Shown here piece by piece: positions 46,505-57,699 of a stretch of DNA of 64,000 bases (its first letter is position 1; every line of letters begins with the position of its first letter). The stretch lies in NCBI GenBank assembly GCA_051453625.1, contig JBOZIK010000001.1, positions 23,853,641-23,917,640 of the forward strand, given 5' to 3'. The translations under genes were made by a program, and so were the position numbers. Source of the stretch: Welwitschia mirabilis. Lineage: Eukaryota; Gnetophyta; Gnetopsida; Welwitschiales. The notes below the pieces were generated by a model, which did not search any database, was not told the DNA's origin, and saw nothing but the letters and a program-made list of their open reading frames with translations.

Positions 46505-48372
46505 ATGAGTAATCCTTTTGATGGTTTTTTCATTGGTCATTCACTTATGTTTGATGGATCAAACTTTGCATATTGGAAACCCTAAATGAGAACCTTCCTT
46601 AGATCTCTAGATGTGGATATTGAAGAGACCATTTACAATGGATATACTATGCCTACTCTAACAAAAATAAATGCCCATGATAATATTATTATAGTTTTAA
46701 AAACCTAAGACCAATGGAATCCCACCAATATATCCAGAGCTATCATAGATGCCCATGCTCTTAATATTGTATTTTGTGTAGGTTGTGCATATGAATTTAA
46801 ATGGATTGTAAACTGTGAACATGCAAAGGAGGCAGGGGATATTCTTGAAGTTTCACATGAAGGAACATTCACTATTAAGTAGACTAAGTTCCAAATGCTT
46901 ATTTCCAAATTTAAAGATATTCATATGGATGAAGAGGAGACTTTACAGGAATTCTTTGTCAGACTTACCAACATCGTAAATTTCATGGCAATTCTGGGTA
47001 AAAGATTGAATGAGGAAAAAGTAATCTAAAAAATGCTAAGATCCCTTTCAAAGAGATTTGAATTAAAAGACACAATAATTGAAGAAGGCAAGGATATCAC
47101 TCGGATGTCTCTAAAAGAATTAAAAGATAATTTGCAAACATATAAATTAAAATTTTCTAAAGATAAAAAGAAAGATATTGCTTTGAAGCATGTGTAAGAA
47201 GAGTATAGGTTGGAAAAATCAGATGAAGATCTAGATGATAATGAATTTGCTCTCCTAGCAAGAAAATTTAAGAAATTTTTCGACAAAAGAAAGAAACAAG
47301 ATGAGTCAAGTAGAGGTACAAGAAGAGGACACTCAGAGTTTAGGAAATAATAAGATAAAAAAAAGAGATTCAATGCTATGCATGTAAAGGCTTTAGACAC
47401 ATGGCAAATAAGTGCCCAAACAACAAGAGAAAACAAAGAAAGCTACAGACATATTTATTTGTATCTACGTGGAACAATGTAGATGAGGATGATAATAGTA
47501 GTTCAAGCCAAGATTCAATGGAGATAGAAGACTCTCTTTCATGGTAATTGTTCCTCCATTATAGAACTTGCCTAGCACATCTAAACTAGATGATTTAAAT
47601 GTTATTAAAGAAGACTAAAATGAACTCAAAGATACTTATCAGAAACTATGCATGGAATGTGAGAAGTTGGTAGAGTGCATAAATAATCTAAATAAGATTA
47701 CAAAATCTCTCAAGAAAGAAAAAGAGAAAATAAAATTGAAGTATAAAATAGTTAAATTAGAAAATTCCAAACTTATACTATAGGTAAATATCTTGTCGCA
47801 CTTTATTAATAAATTTTCTAGTGGTTCAACTAAATTGAAATAGATACTAAAAATTCAGAAACTAGCTTTTGACAAGTCATGTATTAGCTTCATCCCTCAA
47901 AGACTATAGAGTTAGCAAAATTAGGTAACTTGGCAAAATAAGTTTAGTTCTAAAGTTACTTATCATTTCTATAGTAAGTTAGATCTTTAAAAGCTATTTT
48001 GTAATGCTAGAAAATTAATGCTATTTTCAAAGTGACTAAAGGATTTACCACTACTAAATTGGTGAATGAGATTATATCACTACTATAAAATCTATAATAA
48101 CCTAACAATCTTAGAAAATTAATGCTGTTTTCAAATTTAGTTATACTTTTCCATTTAAATTTATTCCAAGAGGAGGTGTATTAAATTAGTCTAAAAGGAA
48201 TACGTGGGTGAAATATAATGATTTAAAAAGTCTTTTGATTAAGGTAGCTTTTAAGATTTTAAATAGCACTAGCTAGTATTTGGACAGTGACTACTCTCGA
48301 CAGATGATGGTGAATAAGTTTAGATTTAAATAGTTGAGCAACTTTAATGGAGGAGAAGTTATCTTTGATGAT
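46505..48372 (+). pseudogene. Sirevirus gag-protease, second copy
   Basis: This is better preserved than the first copy. ATG 46505 starts MSNPFDGFFIGHSLMFDGSN. The capsid core at 46840-47200 includes LQEFFVRLTNIVNF, LNEEKVI and MLRSLSKRFELK, and FALLARKFKKFFDKRKKQ follows at about 47245-47300. The zinc knuckle at 47369-47410 is complete: CYACKGFRHMANKC fits C-X2-C-X4-H-X4-C. The protease region at about 48265-48315 reads YLDSDYSRQMM, with the Gly after the catalytic DS changed. A 57-N gap follows. Gag packages the element RNA through the zinc knuckle; the protease would mature the polyprotein. Confidence 0.85.
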
Positions 48373-48429
48373 NNNNNNNNNNNNNNNNNNNNNNNNNNNN
48401 NNNNNNNNNNNNNNNNNNNNNNNNNNNNN

Positions 48430-49960
48430 ATAAATGAAGTTTTGTATGTTAATGATTTAAAGTATCAATTACTCAATATTAACCAAATTTATAACAAAGG
48501 TCACAAGATTATTTTTAATAGTTCTAAATGTGAAGTTGGACATGGCAAAATAAATGATATTATTCTCAAAGCAAACAGAATAGATAATGTTTATAGCATA
48601 GATCAATCATTTTCTGCTTGTTATTTTTTCCATGTTAATTAAGAAGAGCTTTGACATAAATGATTAGATCATGTTAATTATGATCAATTCAAAATGATAT
48701 TAGAGAAGAAATTATCAAAAGTATTCCAAAAAAAAAGGTTGAAAAACATGGTCTTTGTGATGCATGCTAAAAGGAAAAATAAATAAGAACTCCACACAAG
48801 AGTAAAAACCAAGTTTACATAACTATGCCTTTAGAACTTATTTATATGGACTTCTTAGAACCAGCTAAAACTAAAATTTTAGGAGGTAAATGCTATTTTT
48901 TGTTCATGATTAATGATTTCTTAAGATACACATGGGTTGCATTTCTTTGAAACAAATTTGAAACTTACAAACATTGGGTTAAGATATGCAATAAAATTCA
49001 AAATGAAAAAGGTTATACCATAAAGAAAATAAGAACTAATCATGGTGGTGAATTCAAAAATCATTTATTTGAGAAGTATTGCNNNNNNNNNNNNNNNNNN
49101 NNNNNNNNNNNNNNNNNNNNNNNNNNNNNNNNNNNNNNNNNNNNNNNNNNNNNNNNNNNNNNNNNNNNNNNNNNNNNNNNNNNNNNNNNNNNNNNNNNNN
49201 NNNNNNNNNNNNNNNNNNNNNNNNNNNNNNNNNNNNNNNNNNNNNNNNNNNNNNNNNNNNNNNNNNNNNNNNNNNNNNNNNNNNNNNNNNNNNNNNNNNN
49301 NNNNNNNNNNNNNNNNNNNNNNNNNNNNNNNNNNNNNNNNNNNNNNNNNNNNNNNNNNNNNNNNNNNNNNNNNNNNNNNNNNNNNNNNNNNNNNNNNNNN
49401 NNNNNNNNNNNNNNNNNNNNNNNNNNNNNNNNNNNNNNNNNNNNNNNNNNNNNNNNNNNNNNNNNNNNNNNNNNNNNNNNNNNNNNNNNNNNNNNNNNNN
49501 NNNNNNNNNNNNNNNNNNNNNNNNNNNNNNNNNNNNNNNNNNNNNNNNNNNNNNNNNNNNNNNNNNNNNNNNNNNNNNNNNNNNNNNNNNNNNNNNNNNN
49601 NNNNNNNNNNNNNNNNNNNNNNNNTATGTTAAATAATAAGGATATTCTAAAATAGTTTTAAACTAAAGCTGTTAGTACTGCATGTTATATCATAAATAGA
49701 GTTTATTTTAGACTTGGTATGGATAAAAATCCTTATCATTTGTGGAAGAAAAGATAACCAAACATTTCTTATTTTAAAGTCTTTGAAAGTAAATTTTATG
49801 TTTAAAAGATAGAAAACATCTAACTAGATTTAAATCTAAGACTAATAAAGCTATATTTTAAGGATATTTAACTAGAAGTAGAGCTTATCATGTTTTCAAT
49901 AAGAAAAGTTTAACTATAAAAGAATTAATAAATGTGCAAATTGATGATGTTGACATAAGG
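48430..49960 (+). pseudogene. Sirevirus gag-pre-integrase and integrase
   Basis: The open frame at 48430-48640 gives INEVLYVNDLKYQLLNINQI and SSKCEV, the conserved segment before integrase. The zinc region follows at 48650-48800. The catalytic core is visible at 48835-49082: LELIYMDFLEPAKTK, CYFLFMINDF, and RTNHGGEFKN, where a catalytic Asp has become Asn. A 542-N gap removes the rest of the core. At 49665-49930 the sequence resumes with AVSTACYIINRVYFR, NPYHLW and VFNKKSLTIKELINVQIDD, typical of the C-terminal region. It could not perform integration as it stands. Confidence 0.85.
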
Positions 49961-51100
49961 CCTATTTATTCAAATGATGAGAAAGACATATCTCTAAGCC
50001 TCTCCCTAACTAAAGAAATGTCTACTGAAAAAGAAGTCGTTCCTATAAAAGAAGTCACAACTAAAAAGTTTAAAGAGTTAAAAGGACACCCTTTAGAGTC
50101 TATTATTAGCAAAGTTAGCTCAAAGATAAACACAAGAAACTCTGTGAAGAATTTTTGTCTCCACATTTGTTATGTTTCACAAATAGGACCTAAAAATTTT
50201 AAAGAAGTTGAATCCCATGAAGAATGAATGATGACCATGTAAGATGAAATATAATAATTTAAAATAAACAATGTTTGGAAGCTTGTAGAAAGGCCAAAAG
50301 ATAAAAATATCATTGGGATTAACTGGATANNNNNNNNNNGAAAACAATGTCATTAAAAACAAAGCAAGATTATTAGCACAAGGATACAACCAAATCAAAG
50401 GTATTAATGTAGGTAAGATGTTTACTCCCATTGCAAGGCTTGATATCATTAGAATCTTCAGGAATATCAAAGTGTATAGAATGGATGTAAAGAGTGCATT
50501 TTTAAATGGAACCCTAAATGACGAAATGTATGTAGAATAATCACAAGGGTTTATAGATCCTCATAAATCTAATTAGGTGTATAGACTTAACAAGGAATTG
50601 TATGGGTTGAAGCAAGTTTCAAGAGTTTGGTATGAAAATTTAGTTACATTTCTAAATAAAAATGGTTGTATTCATGGAATAGTAGATAAAAGTTTATTTT
50701 TAAAAAACTTGAAAAAATATTTTATCATTATAAAAATTTATGTGGATGATATCATATTTGATGCCTCTAATGAGGTTTATCAATAAAATTTGTAAATATT
50801 ATGTCAATACATTTTGAGATGAGTATGCTTGGTGAAGTGAAAATGTTTCTTAGATTACAGATTAAGCAAATAATGAATGGAATTTTTATCTTTTAATATA
50901 AATATATAAAAGATTTGATCAAACATTTTGAATTGAAGAATGCTAAAACAACTAATACTCCCATGTCAATTTCTTATAAAGTTAGCTTGAATGAAGATGG
51001 AAAATTAGTAGATTAGAAGCTCTATAGGAGTATGATTATATTTGACTACAAGTAGACCTGATATTATGTTTAGTGTTAGTTTGTATGCAAGGTACCAAAT
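49961..51100 (+). pseudogene. Sirevirus reverse transcriptase
   Basis: The linker (GHPLESII...; NFCLHICYVSQIGPKNFKEV) leads into RT at about 50165. Blocks seen in order are NVWKLVERPKDKNIIGINWI, NKARLLAQGYNQIKGI, FTPIARLDIIRIF, YRMDVKSAFLNGTLNDEMYV, RLNKELYGLKQVSRVWYENL, and IYVDDIIFDAS with the catalytic YVDD at 50739-50750. The later part has MSMLGEVKMFLRLQI. A 10-N gap at 50330-50339 lies in the first blocks. Stops include one at YVE*SQGF where the family has Gln. It makes DNA from the element RNA in the cytoplasmic particle. Confidence 0.9.
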
Positions 51101-51650
51101 CCAATCGAAAGAATCACACTTTCAAGAAATAAAAAGAATAATTAGATATATAAAAGGCATATATGATTATGATTTGTAGTACCCCACCGAGACATCTTGT
51201 GAGTTTTTAGGATTTAGTGATGCCAATTGGGCTAGATGTAAGGACAATAGAAAAAGCATAAGTGGAAATTATTTTTTTATTAAGACCATGCTTACTGGAA
51301 TAGGATAGTAAAAAGAAAAATTCAATCTTCCTTTCAATAGCAAATATCGAGTACATTGCATTAGGAAGTTGTTATGCTCATCTCCTTTGGATGAAGGATA
51401 TGCTAAAGGACTTTGGTGTAAGTTTTGAATAGGTTCCTATTTTCTATGATAACACTAGTATAATAAATATTTATAAAAACCCTATTTAACACTCTAGAAC
51501 TAAACACATTAAACTAAAAAATTATTTTTTAAGAGATTAAGTTGAAAAAGCAAACATTTCTATGAACTTTTAGTACAAATCGTCAACTTATTGATATGTT
51601 TATCAAACCTAACTTTTAATAATTTTCTTTATCTTCAAAATAAATTAGGG
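51101..51650 (+). pseudogene. Sirevirus RNase H
   Basis: This follows RT. FLGFSDANWARCKDNRKSIS at about 51210-51270 matches the first catalytic block (YSDADWAG...RKSTSG). SIANIEYIALGSCYAHLLWM at 51335-51400 matches the E-containing block (STAEAEYIA...). NTSIINIYKNPI*HSRTKHI at 51450-51515 matches the third block, with a stop at a former Val or Gln codon, and KNYFLRD*VEKANI follows. A decayed ending lies near 51610. It degrades the RNA strand during reverse transcription. Confidence 0.85.
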
Positions 51651-52006
51651 ATTATCTCATCATCCTTTGGCTGATTGTAGGGTGGTTAATAGGATCTATG
51701 ATTCAATCAACTAGAGATGGTTGGTCGACTAGCCTGAAAGCTTAGTTACCTGGATCCTAACAATACTGTGAATTTGCATCTTGATGGATTGACCAAAACT
51801 CAAAGTAGTTGACCAGACCTATAGGATTATAGTGTAGAAGACTTATCAATGGACTTAATTTCTTTATCAAATCAACTTAATCGATCCTCTTCTTAAAAGA
51901 AAGTGGAGCCCAAAACCATTTTATTGTATTTTATCCACCTATTTCCTTCAAATCTAGTGTTTCTCTTAGATTTTTCTTGTTTCTAAGCTCTTGCCAAGTG
52001 GTTGTA
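51651..52006 (+). promoter_or_regulatory. Spacer between pol and the third ORF, with a candidate splice acceptor
   Basis: This is a 0.35 kb non-coding spacer with GTCGACC-like motifs (about 51724 and 51786-51815). A pyrimidine-rich run ending TGTTTCTCTTAG at about 51959-51970 would make a reasonable 3' splice site ahead of the ATG at 52007. A subgenomic spliced RNA for the third ORF is an inference; no donor was identified. Confidence 0.3.
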
Positions 52007-53068
52007 ATGGTTAAGAAACTCTCTAGGAGAAGGCCAAAGGAGTCTGCTAATAAAGATCCCTATTATTTCTACTAGGGCATGTCTGATGAAGCTTTAGACA
52101 ACTTCTAGAAGAAGTTTGACAAGAAGTCAATATGCTAGGAAAGGGCTATTACTACTTCAGCGCTAAGGGAGCTTAGAGATATGATCCAACTCTTGTAAGA
52201 TTTAGATCTATTCTATTTTCTTGATGTTTTAGTTCCTACTTACCCTTTTCTTATCGAGATGTTTCATTACAATGCTTCTTATAATCTTGACAGTGCAATC
52301 CTAGAAACCATAGTTTTGAGGAAGAAGATAAAAGTAACCATAAGATACATTGTAGCCTTTATTAATATTCCAAGAAAAGACTATGAGGAGTTTTAACCTC
52401 TTAATGACTCTATTAAAGAGAAAGTAGAGGTCACAAGGGAACTTTGTGGTAAGTCTTACAGTTGAAAGCATATTATTTCTACTTCTTTGCTTATCTAAAA
52501 ATACAGGTTTTTTCATTTTTTTTTTTTTTTTACCTATAATTTCTTTCCTTTGGCAGGTCATCATGATGAGGCCTCCAACTATAGGACCTATTTGATGCAC
52601 TTGGTAGGAGATAGGCACTCCATTAATGCCCCTACCATTATATTGAAGAATATGATCTCCTAGTTAGAGTATCACAGAACTAGGGCTCTGCCCTATTCTA
52701 TGCTAATTAAAAATATTTTCTATTATTATAGAGCCACATTTCACTCAAAATTTGAAATTATTAATCCTATGTTATCAATTAAACATGTGACATTGTCTTG
52801 CATGCATATCTTTACCAGATCCAAGAAATCCTTTAAATATCCTTCTTCCAAGTAAGCCTCACCAAAAGAGACTATTTCATACCTAAGACAGATTGACTAT
52901 CTTATCAAGCACATGAAAGAAGCCCTAATAACAACTGGATATGAGATTGCAGATACTTTAGAGGAAGCCAAAAGCTCAACATGCAAGGTAACCAAAGAAG
53001 AGGAAGAGAAAAAAGAAGAGGATTATGAAGAAGAATCATAAGAGGAGGAAGCAAAGGAATTTGACTGA
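52007..53068 (+). pseudogene. Sirevirus third ORF (envelope-like / plant transposon protein), two exons
   Basis: The ATG at 52007 opens a basic N-terminus (MVKKLSRRRPKESANKDPYY). The frame runs to 52448, is interrupted by a 108-bp intron (52449-52556), and continues in phase to TGA at 53066-53068. This gives 318 codons without any frameshift. Eight internal stops (codons at 52073, 52106, 52136, 52196, 52394, 52661, 52853 and 53039) are all TAG or TAA, as expected from C-to-T changes in Gln codons. Exon 2 holds HRTRALPYSMLIKNIF and a Lys/Glu-rich tail (VTKEEEEKKEEDYEEE). The RALPY...M.I..IF pattern recalls the putative plant transposon proteins often found next to Sirevirus pol; I cannot confirm that by search. 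I see no signal peptide or clear membrane segment, so the envelope label is by position only. Confidence 0.75.
52449..52556 (+). other. Candidate 108-bp spliceosomal intron in the third ORF
   Basis: It starts TGTG|GTAAGT and ends TTTCTTTCCTTTGGCAG|GT after a long T-rich tract. It interrupts a codon after its first base (phase 1). Its removal joins two frames that are each free of frameshifts, while translating through it gives low-complexity Phe/Ser peptides with stops. Confidence 0.75.
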
Positions 53069-53558
53069 TTCTCTTATTTTGCTTATGTTATTATTTTATT
53101 TTTGTGTTTCTTCCCTCCTTTATTATTAATGTTAAAAAGGAAGAATTAGTTAGTTGTTTTTATTACTTTCAGTTGTATCTACTCTTGATGAGCACTTTTC
53201 ATTATACAAGTCATCTTTTAGTGATAGAAATGCACTTGGTTTTCATCTTAAAAAACTTTCAGTTTCAAATTTTTAGTGCACATCTATTTTCATTGTGTAC
53301 TAAAATTTCTAGCATATCTTATAATTATTAAATAATTCATAATTAAAATGTTGTCATTTATCACATATATTTTGGCATTTTCATGTTTACAAATTATATT
53401 TCAAATTGTTTTAATTTTGGCATAAATTTGAAACTTTTCAAAATGTCTTACTTGATATAAAATGTTTAATATTCTTGCAAAAGTTAATAGGTATTTTATG
53501 AGAAGGAGGTTTTTCAAATCTAATATCCTCAACTAAGAAAAAGTTTGCCATCAATGTT
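53069..53558 (+). other. 3' non-coding region before the 3' LTR
   Basis: AT-rich, with purine tracts that resemble extra polypurine tracts (AAAAAGGAAGAA near 53132-53143; GAGAAGGAGG near 53499-53508). Multiple polypurine tracts are described for Sireviruses. No gene is supported. Confidence 0.45.
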
Positions 53559-53570
53559 AAAGGAAGATAT
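53559..53570 (+). other. Polypurine tract
   Basis: TTTGCCATCAATGTTAAAGG followed by AAGATA ends at the 3' LTR start. The TTTGCCATCA...purine-tract context is typical of Sirevirus-type Copia elements. It primes plus-strand DNA synthesis. Confidence 0.7.
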
Positions 53571-55133
53571 TATTAAATTATTAATTAATAATTAATGTTA
53601 AACTAATGTTTTTTATGTAGCAAAGGCTATTATATCTTGTGAAGAAAATATTGATCACTTACAGGTTAGAAGCTAAGGTACTTCATATCACATTTTGACC
53701 TTGAAACCTATCAAGTTTTAATAATCTCTTGAGGGGTTAATCAAACTTCTAAGGAGTTAACCACATCTGAACCTTACATAGAAGTAAACTAAATTTAAAT
53801 GGGTCGACTAAAATTTGAGGGGTCAACCAGACCTATGAACCTTAGCAATAATACTTCTTAACCAATTGTTAAGTGGTCGATCAGATACCTAAGAGGTCGA
53901 CCGGACTAGAGTACTATGCATTTAGTACTTCTTAATCTATTATCAAAGGATTTATTAGACATTTAAGGGGTCATCTAGACCTGAGCACTATGCATCTGAT
54001 ACTTCCTAGCCGATCATTAAGAGATGAACTAGACACCTAAGGAGTTGACTGAACCTATGCAAACTAAGAATTTAATACTTCATAACTAATCAGTAAGGAG
54101 TCAACTAGATTCTAGAGGAATTAATTGGATCTAGAGTAGAAAACTATGTTTGAATTTTTTCTAGACTAAACGAACAACTAGATAGATATGTGGGCAACCA
54201 AATGAGTGGTTGACTAGACCCTAAGGAGTTAACTAGATATGGACGACTACAAGAACCTAAGGGTAACCAATTTATGTAATAATACTAGAGGAGATTAATC
54301 ATACTTCTGAGGGATCAATCAGCTATGATGAAAACATAAATTTTATAACCATTATGTATTAGTTTTATATCCATTGAAAGATATTTTCACTTGTAAATAT
54401 ACTAAAAGTCTTCCACTATATATTGTCATGATCACTGTACGAAATTTCTGAATCTTTTGGACATGTTTATTATACTCATGGGCATCTCATTTTTGATGAA
54501 AGACAAACTAATTATATTAGTATCTTTGAATACGTGGTTAGATCAGTAGCACTCTTTATTTTTAGATTGTACCATCTTCTAAAGGAGTGCTTCAATACTA
54601 TTCTTAAGCCAAAGATCAAGTGATACCTATGCATTTGAACATACCATCATCACTGCTATGATTTTTTGCAAAAGGTTGAGATTGAGCCTTTAAAAAAAGT
54701 TCATTTGTAAAGGTTATAAGGAACTTGCAATACCTAGAAGAGAATAATGGAGATTTGGATCAAACTTGATTAGAACCTTATCATTGAGAGTGGAGTAGGT
54801 GGTTCTCCTNNNNNNNNNNNNNNNNNNNNNNNNNNNNNNNNNNNNNNNNNNNNNNNNNNNNNNNNNNNNNNNNNNNNNNNNNNNNNNNNNNNNNNNNNNN
54901 NNNNNNNNNTATCGTTGAGAGTGAAGTAGGTGGTTCTCCTAAATCACTATAAATCTTGTGTGCTTTTGATTGGTACTTCTGTGCTTTCTATTATTTCATT
55001 TTTTATAAGAGTTTTAGTTTTATTTCACAAAGATTTTATTAATTCATTTGAAGTAAAGCATTTTTATTATAAAGTTATTTAATCATTTTTTTAGAATCCT
55101 ATTCACCTCTCCTCTAGTGTTCTCGATCCTATA
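53571..55133 (+). mobile_element. Sirevirus 3' LTR
   Basis: It aligns with the 5' LTR and ends CTCGATCCTATA at 55133, followed by GGTAT. It contains the four-unit 73-bp array at 53841-54145. A 100-N gap at 54810-54909 has 31 bp repeated on both sides (AGTAGGTGGTTCTCCT end), so the true LTR is shorter than shown and close to the 5' LTR in length. Confidence 0.85.
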
Positions 55134-55163
55134 GGTATATTTCATCCTTGTAATATATATATA

Positions 55164-55885
55164 TGATTATTAAGATGATAGTTCATCATAATTAGTATAA
55201 AATAAAATAACAATAAAAAAACTTTTTTATAATATAGGAAAAAATAATTAAATAAGTTTTATTAAACAAGAAAAAAGCACAAGATCATAAGAGTTTCTTT
55301 AAATAGGTAATGGAGTCATCATGGTGGTTCATAACTAAGAAAATCATTAAAAAAATTTTAATAAGTGTCTAATAAATTTTGAGAGGAATAAATCCTTATT
55401 AAAGTCACCATTACACTAGGAAGCATCAGTCACCGGGAGAGAGATCTAGAAGATTTAAAATAATTTTCCATTCTTATCATCAAGAATTAAATAATGTATA
55501 GTACTAAAAATTGCTATAGTAATAATTCAAGATCACAATGCATTAAATAGATGATAATAAGGGCTACTTTTAAAATTCACTTCTTATAATGGAAAGTGAA
55601 AAGATCTTTCTTAGCCCCAAAAAATCTCTTAGAAGCATAATGTAGGACTCTCTTCATATGACTAATTCTATTTTCCCTTTTTAAAATTACATAGAGAGAT
55701 TCCTGTAAGTAAGAAAACATTCCTTAAAGAATCTAATTACTAAGCCATATATTTATCATCTTGGCCTATGAATAATTGAGAATTAAAAAAAATTAGAATA
55801 CATACATAAATAAAAGATAAGCCTAATATCCATTTTCTAAACTTTTACTAGTTCTAGCTACCTCATCTTATAAGATTCCACATAG
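55164..55885 (-). repeat. Dispersed repeat family B, copy 2
   Basis: It aligns with 11568-12290. It begins 30 bases after the Sirevirus end, just after a short TA run (ATATATATATA), so the Sirevirus inserted next to or at the edge of it. The minus-strand TTTAATAAAA signal is conserved here too (about 55255-55270). Confidence 0.7.
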
Positions 55886-57690
55886 TATTATGAAGTATCA
55901 TAAGGATTAAATAACTCACTAACACTCATTGGGTGGATGCGATTATGCCTACACACCAAGCCTTAATAACTTAGTGATTTAATGCATGTTTTAGGATATA
56001 AGAATTATTAAAGGAAAGGAATAAAGTGGGATCTCTAGATCTTTGGAGCATTTCCATTTTCTTGTGTTGTTAATCAAATATTGCTTCTTTCTTCTTAAAC
56101 TTATATTTTCTTTTATTTAACTTTTTTATTACGAGTTAAAATATTATGTACCCTTTAATTAAATTTACATCATATATCCCTATCAAAGAATGATGCTAAG
56201 TGTTTCACTCAGTTTAAATCTAGATGAGTGCTGTACTTTAATCATATTTTAGCATAGTTACTGAAGGTATATTAGCATGTGAATTTTTTCAAGAGTACAT
56301 GATTATGTTGTTACAATTATTTTTAGTTAGATTTTATTCTTTTAGTGGTGGGTACTGGTATATTTCTAGTAAAATCTGAACTGGTTCTTTTCTCTTTTGT
56401 TTTGTATATTTTTTATTTGCTTCTAGTGGTAGGTAGTAATCTATTTCTAGTAAAACCTAAACTAGTCTAAATTGTTAAGTTTAGTTTTCAATCTGATATT
56501 TAAAAATTTTCTTGTATATCTGTTATTTTCAAGTTGTAAGCCTAATGAATTTTTTGCAGGTGCAACCAAACTTAAGATCATAAACTAAAATTGAATCAAA
56601 ACTCTAATAATTTATTTTATGTATTATGGTTTCTATACAATTTTTTAATTTTTCATCCTATAAATTTTTGTTTCTATTTTATAAATCCTATTAAAATTTT
56701 AAGAAAAATTAAAAATGTTAATTTTAATTCCCTATGTTGAATTTTTGTAAAACCATAGTCATTTTGGGTTTTTATTAACTTTTTTTAAGATCTTATAACT
56801 CAAAACCTTTTTTTATAGAACTATAAACCCCTTTTGCTTTATCCCAAACTATTTTATGCAATTGAAATAATGTTGTCACTTTTCCTAACTAGTGCTGCTA
56901 GCATTTTTGCTTTAAATTCCATGAAACTTTAATAGCATCTTTTTGTGATATATCTAAACCTTGTCAACTTATAAGTTCCCTTTAAAACTATGAAAAATCT
57001 AAAAAACATGAACTTTAAACCACAATTATGAATTATTTTCTTGAACTTAAAACATGTGTTAATCTCTAAACCTATTTCAGACACCTTTTAATTTGAATAC
57101 TAAAAACCCCTATAGTCTATAGAATCAAAACTAACCTAAACACACCATAGAAGACTTCATTATATCTAGACAAACCTTTGAAAATTACCTTAAATCTCAT
57201 TTGTAGTTAGATCCTCATAACTTTGATTTACAAAACCCCTATACCAAATTGCAAGAGTTTAATCCATCACCTTTTTTTAACCTTTCATGATCCCTATCCT
57301 TCGCCATTATTTTTGTATCCATCATTCTTTAATTCTTATCCTTCATCTTCCCATGAATGGCCTTTATTTCCCTTCCATATTCTTCATCATTTAACCAATA
57401 CCATTCAACTTACAAACCCTCTTTAAATTCCTTAGAAGATACCCTTATATGATTCATAGAAGCTCAAATGCAAACAACCAAAACCTTGAGTAGGATATTA
57501 AATAGTTAATCCAAATTACTACTTAAATCTTTAAAAAAACTAGAAGTTAAAAAACGTTCCTATATTCCCTAAATCTAGAAAATTAGAAAATGTTAAAGGA
57601 ATTAGTGAGACTAAAATTAATAACACCTAAATCATATTTCTTAAGAATGAGTAAAAATCCCATAATTAAACCAATGATATCATCCAAAAG
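55886..57690. other. AT-rich region, little recognised
   Basis: There is a weak tandem duplication: AGTGGTGGGTACTGGTATAT and following at about 56344-56384, and a second copy at 56426-56466, period about 82 bp. The open stretch at 57223-57426 (rich in Pro, Ser, Phe and His) has no recognised domain. No gene is supported. Confidence 0.4.
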
Positions 57691-57699
57691 GACCTTTAA

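Larger units (their letters stand above)
42690..55133 (+). mobile_element. Sirevirus-type Copia retrotransposon with 5-bp target duplication
   Basis: This is a complete but inactive element. It comprises LTRs at 42690-44131 and 53571-55133, primer site at 44134, gag, protease, integrase, RT and RNase H, a third ORF after pol (52007-53068) and a purine tract at about 53560-53569. GGTAT occurs directly before (42685-42689) and after (55134-55138) the element, which ties both ends to a single insertion. The lineage call rests on the gag sequence (LARKFKKFF plus a CCHC knuckle), the extra ORF after pol and long LTRs with repeated palindromic motifs; all three are known for Sireviruses. Inside, the segment from LTR end to protease occurs twice, separated by a 100-N gap at 46172-46271, with about 15-18% divergence by eye. 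Confidence 0.88.

Noticed and set aside
47026-47436. 136-codon minus-strand open frame rich in Leu, Ser and Phe
   Set aside because: It is the antisense of the Sirevirus capsid and zinc knuckle; the membrane-like look comes from antisense of Lys/Glu-rich codons.
52301-52618. 105-codon minus-strand open frame
   Set aside because: It overlaps both exons and the intron of the third ORF on the other strand and has no domain.
53104-53331. 75-codon open frame after the third ORF
   Set aside because: It lies in the 3' non-coding region of the Sirevirus, hydrophobic and AT-driven, with no counterpart known to me.
57223-57426. 67-codon open frame rich in Pro and His considered as a small gene
   Set aside because: No start context, domain or second copy supports it.
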